Positions 7,294 to 14,322 of a stretch of 19,033 bases of DNA are shown in pieces. The stretch lies in NCBI GenBank assembly GCA_038253325.1, contig JBBSHE010000049.1, positions 1 to 19,033 on the forward strand. The letters are read 5' to 3'. The stretch's first letter is position 1; the number at the start of each line of letters is the position of its first letter. Source of the stretch: JBBSHE01 sp038253325. Lineage in GTDB: Bacteria; Actinomycetota; Actinomycetes; Propionibacteriales; Nocardioidaceae. The translations under genes were made by a program, and so were the position numbers. A model generated the notes under the pieces. It was not told the DNA's origin. It saw only the letters and a list, made by a program, of their open reading frames with translations, and ran no database searches.

Positions 7294-8376
7294 ATGGCGA
7301 CCGGCCTGGCGACGAAGGAGAGCCCCGACCTCGGCATGCCTCCACCCATCCAGATCGACACCGGGCGCCTGGGCCGTTCGGTGCTGCTGTCCATACTCGT
7401 CGCGGCGGCGGCGCTCGACATCTTCGTCTCGTTGATCCTCGGCCGTGGCCCGGTGCTCGGGCTGGTGGTCGGCTGGCTGTTGCTCACCACGCTCTTGACC
7501 GTCCTGTCGCGGCGAGTCGAGGGATCCCGCAAGGCCAAGGACCGGTTCGTCACCTTGCTGGTGTGGTCGTCACTGGTGGTCGCGCTGTTGCCCCTGGTCT
7601 CGCTGCTCTTCACCGTGATCAGCAACGGGGCCCCGGCCTTCAGCGGCCAGTTCTTCACGTATTCGATGCGCAATGTGGTCGGAAGTGGCGGCGGCATCTA
7701 CCACGCGCTCGTCGGCACGATCCTGGTCACGGCCGCGGCCACCGTGATCTCCGTCCCGATCGGCTTGATGACCGCGATCTATCTGGTCGAGTACGGGCAC
7801 GGAAAGCTGGCCCGCTGGATCACGTTCCTCGTCGACGTCATGACCGGCATCCCTTCGATCGTCGCGGGTCTCTTCGCGTACGCCTTGTTCGCGCTGCTCT
7901 TCGGCGAAGGTGTCCGGATGGGTCTGATGGGATCGGTCGCGCTGAGTGTGCTGATGATCCCGATCGTGGTCCGGTCCGCCGAGGAGATGCTCAAGCTCGT
8001 GCCGAACGAGCTTCGCGAGGCGTCGTACGCTCTCGGCGTGCCACAGTCGCGCACGATCATCAAGATCGTCGTGCCGACGGCATTGGCCGGCATCGTGACC
8101 GGCATCACGCTCGCGATCGCTCGGATCATCGGTGAGACGGCACCACTGCTGATCACCTGCGGCGTGACCGACTCGGTGAACTTCTCGCTGTTCCACGAGC
8201 GCGTCATGACGCTTCCCGTGTTCGCATTCAGTGCGTACGCGACACCGTCGTTTCCGGTCGAGGCGAGCCAGCAGCGGGCGTGGGGGGCTGCATTGGTCCT
8301 GATGATCCTGGTCATGGGCCTCAACCTGGTCGCCCGACTCATCTCCCGGGTGTTCTCACCCAAGACGAAGAGCTGA
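7294..8376 (+). CDS. pstA: Phosphate ABC transporter permease PstA
   Basis: The 360-residue permease pairs with PstC to form the phosphate channel. ATG 7294 begins one base after the pstC stop, so translation is probably coupled; an open frame reaching up to 7216 lies inside pstC and is not used. The protein has extra N-terminal hydrophobic segments (about residues 28-47 and 49-64) before the usual transport domain, which begins near residue 88. This longer form is usual in actinobacteria. The coupling motif LREASYALGVPQSRTIIKIV lies at about 239-258, and IARIIGETAPLLIT follows, a PstA-typical stretch. The C-terminus ends in a basic tail. Confidence 0.96.
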   Translation: MATGLATKESPDLGMPPPIQIDTGRLGRSVLLSILVAAAALDIFVSLILGRGPVLGLVVGWLLLTTLLTVLSRRVEGSRKAKDRFVTLLVWSSLVVALLPLVSLLFTVISNGAPAFSGQFFTYSMRNVVGSGGGIYHALVGTILVTAAATVISVPIGLMTAIYLVEYGHGKLARWITFLVDVMTGIPSIVAGLFAYALFALLFGEGVRMGLMGSVALSVLMIPIVVRSAEEMLKLVPNELREASYALGVPQSRTIIKIVVPTALAGIVTGITLAIARIIGETAPLLITCGVTDSVNFSLFHERVMTLPVFAFSAYATPSFPVEASQQRAWGAALVLMILVMGLNLVARLISRVFSPKTKS

Positions 8377-8391
8377 ACCGAGAGGTATGCC

Positions 8392-9171
8392 ATGGCACGC
8401 AGCATCGACATCTCCGACCTGAACATCTTCTATGGCGACTTCCTCGCCGTCGCAGGCGTGTCCATGCGGATTCCGGCGCGTTCGGTGACGTCGCTGATTG
8501 GACCGTCCGGATGTGGCAAGTCGACGTTCCTCCGCTCACTGAACCGGATGCACGAGGTCATCCCCGGCGCCCGGGTCGAGGGCAAGATCATGGTCGACAG
8601 CCAGGATCTCTACGGCGCGACGGTCGACCCGGTTGCCGTACGCCGACTGGTTGGCATGGTGTTCCAGCGCCCCAACCCGTTTCCGACGATGTCGATCTAC
8701 GGCAACGCCCTGTCCGGCCTCAGGCTGAACAAGAAGCGGATGAAGAAGTCGGACGCCGATGACCGCGTCGAGACGTCATTGCGCGGCGCGAACCTCTGGG
8801 AGGAGGTCAAGGACCGCCTCGACCGGCCGGGCTCCAGCCTCTCCGGCGGTCAGCAGCAACGGCTCTGCATCGCCCGGGCGATCGCCGTCAACCCCGAGAT
8901 CATCTTGATGGACGAGCCGTGCTCGGCCCTGGACCCGATCTCCACGAGTGCGATCGAGGACCTGATCCACGTTCTGAAGGACGCGTACACCGTCGTCATC
9001 GTCACCCACAACATGCAGCAGGCTGCGCGCGTGTCCGACGACACCGCGTTCTTCAACCTCGCTGGCGTCGGGAAGCCCGGTGAGCTGGTAGAGATGGGGC
9101 CCACCAGCAAGATCTTCTCCAACCCCGACGAGAAGGCGACCGAGGCCTACATCTCCGGCCGGTTCGGCTAG
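8392..9171 (+). CDS. pstB: Phosphate ABC transporter ATP-binding protein PstB
   Basis: The 259-residue ATPase drives phosphate import through PstCA. Walker A is GPSGCGKST (37-45), the Q-loop lies in VFQRPNPFP, the ABC signature is LSGGQQQRLCIARA, Walker B is IILMDEPCSALDP and the switch histidine is in VIVTHNMQQAARVSD. FQRPNPFPTMSIYGN and the C-terminal YISGRFG are PstB hallmarks that separate it from other ABC ATPases. The start ATG follows AGAGG (8381-8385) and comes 15 bases after pstA. It is the last gene of the operon: 13 bases further on lies the convergent ung stop. No phoU gene, which often follows pstB, is present here. Confidence 0.97.
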   Translation: MARSIDISDLNIFYGDFLAVAGVSMRIPARSVTSLIGPSGCGKSTFLRSLNRMHEVIPGARVEGKIMVDSQDLYGATVDPVAVRRLVGMVFQRPNPFPTMSIYGNALSGLRLNKKRMKKSDADDRVETSLRGANLWEEVKDRLDRPGSSLSGGQQQRLCIARAIAVNPEIILMDEPCSALDPISTSAIEDLIHVLKDAYTVVIVTHNMQQAARVSDDTAFFNLAGVGKPGELVEMGPTSKIFSNPDEKATEAYISGRFG

Positions 9172-9184
9172 ACCGCGGTTGTCC

Positions 9185-9859
9185 CTAGCGTGACCAGTCG
9201 ACGGGGTCAGCGCCTTGCTGGATGAGCAGTGCGTTGACGCGACTGAACGGCTTGGAACCGAAGAAGCCACGAGATGCCGACAACGGGGACGGGTGCGGGC
9301 TCTCGATCGCAGGGACCGGGCCGAGCTGCGGACGCAGGGACTGCGCGTCGCGCCCCCACAAGATCGCGACCAGCGGGCCACCGCGTCTGACCAGAGCGTC
9401 GATCGCGGTCGCCGTGACCTCCTCCCAGCCGATGTTGCGATGGGACGCCGGCTGTCCCGGTCGGACGGTCAGCACCCGGTTCAGCAGCAGAACACCCTGG
9501 TCGGCCCAGCCCGTCAGGTCGCCGTTCGGGGGCGGACGGACTCCGAGGTCGTCGGACAGCTCACGGTAGATGTTCTCGAGACTGCGCGGCAGGGGGCGGA
9601 CATCGGCTGCGACCGCGAACGAGAGCCCGACGGGGTGACCGGGAGTGGGGTAGGGGTCCTGGCCCACGATCAGGACGCGGACGGCCGCAAGTGGCCGTTC
9701 GAAAGCACGAAGAACGTGCCTGCCGGCGGGGAGGTAGGTCCGACCTGCTGCCAGCTCCTCGCGCAGGTAGCTTCCGATCGCCGCGATCCGGGGACCGACC
9801 GGCTCCAACTCGCTCGCCCAGTCCTCGGCAACGAGGTCGGCGAGGGCGGTAGGGGTCAT
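9185..9859 (-). CDS. ung: Uracil-DNA glycosylase, family 1
   Basis: The enzyme removes uracil from DNA to start base-excision repair. The water-activating motif GQDPYPTPGHPVGLSF carries the catalytic aspartate (residue 68 from the chosen start), LLLNRVLTVRPGQPASHRNIGW follows, and the minor-groove loop appears as HPSPLSASRGFFGSKPF. With ATG at 9859 the protein has 224 residues, normal for Ung. The frame can extend three codons to a TTG at 9868. Neither start has a clear Shine-Dalgarno, so the message may be leaderless or weakly translated. It is convergent with pstB and stops (TAG) 13 bases from it; the two are functionally unrelated. Confidence 0.95.
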   Translation of the reverse strand: MTPTALADLVAEDWASELEPVGPRIAAIGSYLREELAAGRTYLPAGRHVLRAFERPLAAVRVLIVGQDPYPTPGHPVGLSFAVAADVRPLPRSLENIYRELSDDLGVRPPPNGDLTGWADQGVLLLNRVLTVRPGQPASHRNIGWEEVTATAIDALVRRGGPLVAILWGRDAQSLRPQLGPVPAIESPHPSPLSASRGFFGSKPFSRVNALLIQQGADPVDWSR

Positions 9860-9909
9860 GGTGGCCAATCAGGGACAGCGGAGGCGCCGGCCGAAGGACG
9901 GTAGGGTAA

Positions 9910-9939
9910 TTCTTACCGACACCCGGAAGGCATCTGCAA
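9910..9939 (-). promoter_or_regulatory. Candidate ung promoter
   Basis: On the minus strand TTGCAG (9939-9934) is followed after 18 bases by TAAGAA (9915-9910), with a further T downstream. This would start transcription about 45 bases before the ung ATG. Both hexamers are close to the general sigma-A pattern and the stretch is less GC-rich than its surroundings, but this is a visual match only. Confidence 0.35.
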
Positions 9940-10003
9940 GCCTTTCTTCGTGGCTTCGCGCTGAGTTCTCTTGCACCTTGTCTCTGGCATCCGGCTCGAC
10001 GCG

Positions 10004-10024
10004 TTATCCACAATCTTGTCCACC
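10004..10024 (+). other. Pair of DnaA-box-like sequences
   Basis: TTATCCACA (10004-10012) is an exact match to the classical DnaA box. TTGTCCACC (10016-10024) differs by one base from the TTGTCCACA form common in GC-rich actinobacteria. They lie in the same orientation, three bases apart. They are not near dnaA or dnaN, and no cluster of further boxes was seen, so this is not an origin by itself. A chance match is possible. Confidence 0.4.
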
Positions 10025-10703
10025 ACAGCCGCCTCATCTGCCTCTTTGACCCCGCGGACCCTGATCACAACACCGAGCTGGGCGGACGCGGGTGATCCGC
10101 CGGCCACCGAGGCGGACGGCTCCGGATCGCGACGCCGCCCAGTGCGCCGGACGCCTCCGTACCGTGATGCCGACGACCGGTCGGGAACGAGCAAGCCGAG
10201 TGCGGTCTGGCGGGTTCGCCCAGGTCACCGCGGGTGGCGTCCGGTGCCAGCCGAACCGATGCTGGCGTGCCGGTCGCGTCCGCGCCGACGTTGAAGCGCC
10301 GCCCACCGATGACTGGTAGCGGTCCACCCGTCGCCCGATCGCCACGACCTGCGACAGAAGGAGCGACGATGATCTGAGACAGGGCGCGTCGAGTGCCCGG
10401 GTTCGCGAGGATGGACAGCTCGTGGCGTTCGGCTCGATTGAGAATCGTCAACTCTGGTTGGTGAAATTCCGCTGGCGTTCGTCATCCGCGTGGTGCGGGC
10501 GACGCCGGAAACCGCCACCGGGTACGCGCCGCCGGGCCTGATGCCGTGATGTGGTCCGTCCACCATCCGGACCCGAGGGAGACCGGCCGGCGTCATCCTG
10601 GTCACCCGGCGTGTTCCAGCCGACACGCCGGGGTGCCAGAAGTTTGCCCCTCTTTCTGGACACGACCCCTTGCGCGGCGACAGGCGCAGCGACTAGAAAT
10701 ACC

Positions 10704-10728
10704 CCACGCCTTCCTTCGGGGAGGCGGG
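10704..10728 (+). other. UUCG-capped hairpin
   Basis: CGCCTTCC (10707-10714) pairs with GGGAGGCG (10719-10726), with one G-U pair, around the loop TTCG. With its C-G closing pair this is the unusually stable cUUCGg tetraloop, if the plus strand is transcribed. CC (10704-10705) and GG (10727-10728) can extend the stem past a bulged A. It suggests a structured plus-strand RNA. The CCCCACGCCTTC wording is also reminiscent of hairpins at the ends of IS200/IS605-type elements, but no transposase or TnpB gene is present. Confidence 0.5.
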
Positions 10729-10876
10729 ACCGATCGAAAGTTTCGGATCTGTCCGACGAGCCTCCGGGCCCATCGGCGCCGGACTCGGGTAACCGGTTCG
10801 GGCCTTCCGGTGACGCGGAATGGTTGGTTCGAGATGGACGATCGTGAGACATGGAGCGTCACACTCGGTGTCAACC

Positions 10877-10911
10877 GGAGGCTCCGCAAACTCATACTTT
10901 GCGGAGCCTCC
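10877..10911. terminator. Perfect 14-bp hairpin downstream of otsA
   Basis: GGAGGCTCCGCAAA (10877-10890) and TTTGCGGAGCCTCC (10898-10911) are exact inverted repeats with the loop CTCATAC. The hairpin lies 73 bases beyond the otsA stop on the minus strand and would suit a factor-independent terminator lacking a U-tract, as is common in actinobacteria. On the plus strand it could equally end a transcript from the intergenic region; a short T-containing stretch (TATTTGT) follows there. Confidence 0.7.
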
Positions 10912-10983
10912 ACCTATTTGTGCCGGCGCATTCCGCACGCAATTCTTCGCCTGCCGCCGCCGCTATTGTCGCGACAATCTGGC

Positions 10984-12390
10984 TCAGTCCTTGCCGACAT
11001 TCGTGAGTCGGTCGATGAATTTGTCGGCCCAGCGCGCAATATCGTTGTCGTGAACCTGTTTGCGCATCGCCCGCATCGCCCTGGACTGAACCGCCGGCGG
11101 ATCGTCGATCGCCCGCAACAAGGTGTCTTTGAGTCCGTTGATGTCGTGGGGGTTGACCAGATAGGCCTGCCGGAGCTCCGCGGACGAACCGGCGAACTCC
11201 GACAGCACGAGCGCTCCCGTGTCGTCCGTCCGGCAGGTGACATACTCCTTCGCGACCAGGTTCATGCCGTCGGCGTACGGGGTGATCACCATGACGTCGG
11301 CGGCAAGAAAGAGTGCCGCCATCTCCTCGCGGGGATACGACCTGTGCAGATAGTGGATCGGTGAATGGCCGATCCGGCCGTACTGCGAGTTGACCCGGCC
11401 GACGAGCCGGTCGAGTTCGTCGGCGATTCGTCGGTACTCCTCGACGCGCTCTCGACTGGGGGTTGCAACCTGGATGAACACGGTGTCCTCGCGGTCCAGC
11501 CTGCCTTCGGCGATCAGCTCGCCGAACGCCTCGATTCGGGGCGGAATGCCTTTCGTGTAGTCCAGCCGATCGACTCCGAGCAGGATGGTTCTTGGGTTGC
11601 CGACCTCGCGTCGGATTTCGGCCGCGCGGGCCCGGACATCCTCACGCTGGACCAGGCCGTCGAGCTCGGTGACGTCGATCGAGATGGGGAACGCGGCCGC
11701 TTGGACGACCCGGCCGTCGTCAGTCTCCACGAGATCGCGATGGGTCTTGAGCCGTAGCCGGTCGCGGACCAGTCGGGTGAAGTTTGCCGCGCCGCCGGGT
11801 CTCTGGAACCCCACCAGATCGGCACCAAGGATGCCGCGCAGGATGTTGTCCCGCCACGGCAGCTGACGGAACAGCTCGCCCGGCGGAAAGGGGATGTGGT
11901 TGAAGAAGCCGATCCTGGCCTCCGGTCGCTGCTCGCGAACCATCTGCGGAACGAGCTGAAGCTGGTAGTCGTGGACCCAGACGACGCCGTGCGGTTGGAC
12001 GGCCGCCGCCGCGGCGTCGGCAAACCGTTGGTTGACGTCGACGTAGCAGTCCCACCATTCGCGGTGGAAGCCTGGTGTCGCGACCAGGTCGTGATAGAGG
12101 GGCCACAGGGTGGCGTTCGCCATTCCCTCGTAGAAGTACTCGAGGTCCTGGCGCGACAAGGCGACCGGCAGCAGATGCAGTCCGTCGGCATCGAACGGTT
12201 CAATGTCGTCGTTCTCGCCGCCAGGCCAACCGACCCATACACCCGACCGGGCTCGCAGCACAGGCCCGAGAGCACTCACCAACCCACCAGGAGAGCGGCG
12301 CCACGTCGTACCGCCGGATTCCGTCACCTTGTCGACCGGCAACCGGTTCGCGACGACGACGAACGAGCTGGGCTGCGAGTCCGGTGCCAC
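10984..12390 (-). CDS. otsA: Trehalose-6-phosphate synthase OtsA
   Basis: This 468-residue GT20 enzyme joins a nucleotide-activated glucose and glucose-6-phosphate into trehalose-6-phosphate, the first step of the OtsAB osmoprotectant pathway in the cytoplasm. Visible family motifs, in order, are VVVANRLPVD, RSPGGLVSAL, VWVHDYQLQLVPQMVR, FFNHIPFPPGELFRQLPWR, GVDRLDYTKGIPPRIEAF, SYPREEMAALFLAADVMVITPYADGMNLVAKEYV (in two adjoining pieces) and LVNPHDINGLKD. The frame stays open upstream to 12669, but homology starts just after 12390, where GTG is preceded by GAAGGGAG, so GTG is the chosen start. The ribosome-binding site lies inside a 15-bp triple repeat. The gene is divergent from the DUF3263 gene, and the matching phosphatase otsB lies about 1.1 kb away in the opposite direction. 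Confidence 0.95.
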   Translation of the reverse strand: MAPDSQPSSFVVVANRLPVDKVTESGGTTWRRSPGGLVSALGPVLRARSGVWVGWPGGENDDIEPFDADGLHLLPVALSRQDLEYFYEGMANATLWPLYHDLVATPGFHREWWDCYVDVNQRFADAAAAAVQPHGVVWVHDYQLQLVPQMVREQRPEARIGFFNHIPFPPGELFRQLPWRDNILRGILGADLVGFQRPGGAANFTRLVRDRLRLKTHRDLVETDDGRVVQAAAFPISIDVTELDGLVQREDVRARAAEIRREVGNPRTILLGVDRLDYTKGIPPRIEAFGELIAEGRLDREDTVFIQVATPSRERVEEYRRIADELDRLVGRVNSQYGRIGHSPIHYLHRSYPREEMAALFLAADVMVITPYADGMNLVAKEYVTCRTDDTGALVLSEFAGSSAELRQAYLVNPHDINGLKDTLLRAIDDPPAVQSRAMRAMRKQVHDNDIARWADKFIDRLTNVGKD

Positions 12391-12396
12391 GCATCT

Positions 12397-12441
12397 CCCT
12401 TCGGTGACTGGCCCTTCGGTGACTGGCCCTTCGGTGACTGG
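12397..12441. repeat. Three perfect tandem copies of a 15-bp repeat carrying the otsA ribosome-binding site
   Basis: The unit CCCTTCGGTGACTGG occurs at 12397-12411, 12412-12426 and 12427-12441 without mismatch. Read on the minus strand each unit contains GAAGGG, and the copy nearest the gene extends to GAAGGGAG, four bases before the otsA GTG. The array therefore fills the otsA leader with three Shine-Dalgarno-like sequences. Copy-number change would keep the proximal site but alter leader length. Confidence 0.95.
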
Positions 12442-12448
12442 TGTGGAC

Positions 12449-12454
12449 AGCCTA
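12449..12454 (-). promoter_or_regulatory. Possible -10 box for otsA
   Basis: TAGGCT on the minus strand fits TAnnnT and would start transcription near 12442, so that the otsA leader would consist almost entirely of the triple 15-bp repeat. No matching -35 is visible, so this is weak. Confidence 0.25.
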
Positions 12455-12583
12455 TGTGGAGGCAGGTGAGAGGCGCTGGCAGTCCGCGGCCACCGTCGGC
12501 AGGCGAAGCACTGGTCGGCGTCAAGACGGTCGACGTGGTAACGAACAGGTGTGGCCGGAATCTCGAGGTGTGCGGCATGGCAA

Positions 12584-12614
12584 ATGACATCGTTGTGGTT
12601 TGCGGGCCTAAGAT
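12584..12614 (+). promoter_or_regulatory. Candidate promoter for the DUF3263 - LytR_C - otsB direction
   Basis: ATGACA (12584-12589), one base from TTGACA, is followed after 19 bases by TAAGAT (12609-12614). The predicted start near 12621 would leave a leader of about 47 bases ahead of the DUF3263 ATG, with AGGAG at 12652-12656. The spacing is slightly long, but both hexamers are good for so GC-rich a region. Confidence 0.5.
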
Positions 12615-12667
12615 GACGCGAGACCGAGGCTGTATTGCCTGTACGCCACCCAGGAGCCAGAGACAGC

Positions 12668-12967
12668 ATGGATGCCGCGAATGTCGTGATCTCGGCCGAG
12701 GCGGCCCGCGCCGCCGAGGACCTCTCCCTCCGCGACCAGCAGATCCTCGAGTTCGAGCGCCTGTGGTGGCGTTATCAGGGGGCGAAGGAGCAGGCGATCC
12801 GCGAGAAGTTTGACATGTCTCCAACGCGCTACTACCAGGTTCTCAACGCGTTGCTGGACCGGCCGGCATCCATGGCGTTCGACCCGCTGCTCGTGAAGCG
12901 GATGCGAAGACTGCGCGCGGCCCGGCAGCGCGCCCGCTCCGCTCGCCGCCTCGGCTTCGAGGTCTGA
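12668..12967 (+). CDS. DUF3263 family small DNA-binding-like protein
   Basis: The 99-residue protein contains LSLRDQQILEFERLWWRYQGAKEQAIREKFDMSPTRYYQVLNALLDRPAS (about residues 24-73, spread over several helices), the signature of DUF3263, a family nearly confined to actinobacteria. The segment EQAIREKFDMSPTRYYQVLN reads as a helix-turn-helix, and the C-terminus is highly basic (RMRRLRAARQRARSARR), so nucleic-acid binding is likely. No function is firmly established that I know of. ATG 12668 follows AGGAG (12652-12656). It ends one base before the next gene's GTG, so the two are co-translated. Being divergent from otsA and upstream of otsB, it could regulate trehalose synthesis, which is inference from position only. 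Confidence 0.88.
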   Translation: MDAANVVISAEAARAAEDLSLRDQQILEFERLWWRYQGAKEQAIREKFDMSPTRYYQVLNALLDRPASMAFDPLLVKRMRRLRAARQRARSARRLGFEV

Positions 12968-12968
12968 C

Positions 12969-13433
12969 GTGGCGATCCCTTCGGTCATCACGTTGGCAAG
13001 CGCCGGGGTGATCGCGGCCGCGGCGGTCGGTCTGACGGCCGCCAGCCAGGCCGGTGACCACCCCGTATCGCACCGACCGACCCACCAAGTCATCGGAGCA
13101 ACACCGGATCAGCACGCGGCACCGATGAGGACTCACGCCACGACGCTGCACCCAAAGGGCCCGGTCGTGCCGCAGATTCCGGTCGAGGTGTTCAACAACT
13201 CAGGGGTCAGCGGGCTCGCGGCCACCAAGTCGCGTACGTTGCAGGGTGCCGGGTGGAACGTCGTTGGCGTGGACAACTGGTATGGCGACATCCCCGAGAC
13301 GACCGTCTACTATCCCGCCGGCCACCAGCCGGCGGCCACGAAGCTTGCTCGGCTGTTGAACGCTCACCGCATCCGGCCGTCGGTTGCGCCGATGCGGTTC
13401 GACCGTCTCACTGTCATCTTGGCGCCGAGCTGA
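12969..13433 (+). CDS. Membrane-anchored LytR C-terminal-domain protein
   Basis: The 154-residue protein has one N-terminal hydrophobic segment (about residues 4-26), a His/Pro/Thr-rich linker (about 27-68) and a LytR_C domain (about 71-152) with IPVEVFNNSGVSGLAA, GWNVVGVDNWYG, TTVYYPAGHQPAATKLARLL and LTVILAP. This domain is found at the C-terminus of LytR-CpsA-Psr cell-wall enzymes and as stand-alone proteins in actinobacteria. Here the catalytic LCP domain is absent. The topology implies an extracytoplasmic domain, presumably acting at the cell envelope; the ligand is not known. The GTG start lies one base after the DUF3263 stop. The pairing DUF3263 - LytR_C is one I have seen in other actinobacteria. 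Confidence 0.88.
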   Translation: MAIPSVITLASAGVIAAAAVGLTAASQAGDHPVSHRPTHQVIGATPDQHAAPMRTHATTLHPKGPVVPQIPVEVFNNSGVSGLAATKSRTLQGAGWNVVGVDNWYGDIPETTVYYPAGHQPAATKLARLLNAHRIRPSVAPMRFDRLTVILAPS

Positions 13434-13475
13434 TCTCGTACGCTGCTCGTCAGACTTGCAGAGAGTTGGGGAACC

Positions 13476-14303
13476 ATGATCGCCCGTCCCCGCACACCGG
13501 ATGGGGTCGAAGGGCTCGACGCGCTGCTCGCGCGTCCCGGTGAGGCGCTCGTCGCCTTCGACTACGACGGGACTCTTGCTCCGATCGTCGACGACCCCGC
13601 GACGGCGGTTGCGCACCACGATGCCGCCGAGGTGCTGGCTGTGTTGTCCGCACACGTCGGAGCAGTCGCGATCATCACCGGTCGACCGCCTCAGCTGGCT
13701 CTTCGGCTCGGTGGATTCGACCGTCCGGGCCTGGAGCGGCTGACGATTGCCGGTCACTACGGTGGCCAGTTGTGGACGCCTGACGGTGGCGAGATAACGG
13801 TCATCGAGCCGCCACCGGGACTCGCGGCGGTACGTGAACGTGTCCCCAAGATCGTCGAGGCGCTCGACATCCCCGGAATGGACATCGAGGACAAGGGCCT
13901 CGCGATCGCCGTCCATGTCCGGGGCACCGTCGATCCTGAACGGTCACAGCGCTACCTGCTTCCGCCGCTTGCCGCCGCCGCCCAGCGCTGGGACCTCGTC
14001 GTTGAACAAGGCCGCTCGGTCATCGAGCTGCGTGCACCCGGGATCGACAAGGGAAAGGCGCTACGCCAGCTCGTACGCAAACATCGCTCCCGTGTCGTCG
14101 TCGTGTTCGGTGACGATCTCGGTGACCTGGCGGCGTTCGACCAGGTCGAGGTCCTTCGTGCCGAGGGGCTCTACGGCCTCGTGGTGTGCTCGGGTTCGGA
14201 CGAAGTGCGCGATCTCGCCGACCGGTCCGACCTCGTCGTCGACGGCCCGGACGGGGTGATCGCGCTGGTTCGCGAGCTGGTCGAGGCGATCAGCGATCGA
14301 TGA
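13476..14303 (+). CDS. otsB: Trehalose-6-phosphate phosphatase OtsB
   Basis: This 275-residue HAD-superfamily enzyme removes phosphate from trehalose-6-phosphate, completing the OtsAB pathway. Motif I is FDYDGTLAPIV with the nucleophile D29 and acid/base D31. Motif II appears in AIITGRPP, the substrate-cap motif GHYGGQLW follows, GIDKGKAL supplies the motif III lysine region and FGDDLGDLAAF is motif IV. The length is typical. It starts at ATG 13476, 42 bases after the LytR_C gene, preceded by GAGAG and GGGG stretches, and is probably in the same transcript. It ends 19 bases before the convergent membrane protein gene. Confidence 0.95.
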   Translation: MIARPRTPDGVEGLDALLARPGEALVAFDYDGTLAPIVDDPATAVAHHDAAEVLAVLSAHVGAVAIITGRPPQLALRLGGFDRPGLERLTIAGHYGGQLWTPDGGEITVIEPPPGLAAVRERVPKIVEALDIPGMDIEDKGLAIAVHVRGTVDPERSQRYLLPPLAAAAQRWDLVVEQGRSVIELRAPGIDKGKALRQLVRKHRSRVVVVFGDDLGDLAAFDQVEVLRAEGLYGLVVCSGSDEVRDLADRSDLVVDGPDGVIALVRELVEAISDR

Positions 14304-14322
14304 CCGCCACCCCTCTTCCCCG

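Larger units (their letters stand above)
9860..10983. other. Intergenic region of about 1.1 kb with no supported gene
   Basis: Between the start of ung and the end of otsA I find no open frame that looks like a protein: the frames present overlap each other on both strands, are rich in Arg, Pro, Thr and Ser, lack good ribosome-binding sites and match no family I know. The stretch holds a DnaA-box-like pair near 10004-10024, a UUCG-capped hairpin near 10704-10728 and a perfect 14-bp hairpin at 10877-10911. It may contain an RNA gene, a decayed gene or the remains of a mobile element. None of these is proven. Confidence 0.6.

Noticed and set aside
10004..10024. Chromosomal or plasmid replication origin
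   Set aside because: Only two DnaA-box-like sites, no AT-rich unwinding stretch and no replication genes nearby.
10065..10626. Two overlapping minus-strand frames in the 1.1-kb gap that might be pieces of one decayed gene
   Set aside because: Reading both frames, I could not recognise any family or a consistent pattern that a single frameshift would repair, so no pseudogene is claimed.
10690..10740. IS200/IS605 element end
   Set aside because: Only one hairpin with a suggestive sequence is visible. No TnpA or TnpB coding remnant and no second end were found, so a mobile element is not annotated.
10546..11364. A 272-codon plus-strand frame entering otsA from the intergenic region
   Set aside because: Its second half is exactly antisense to the conserved otsA C-terminus and its first half matches no family. 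There is no good ribosome-binding site.
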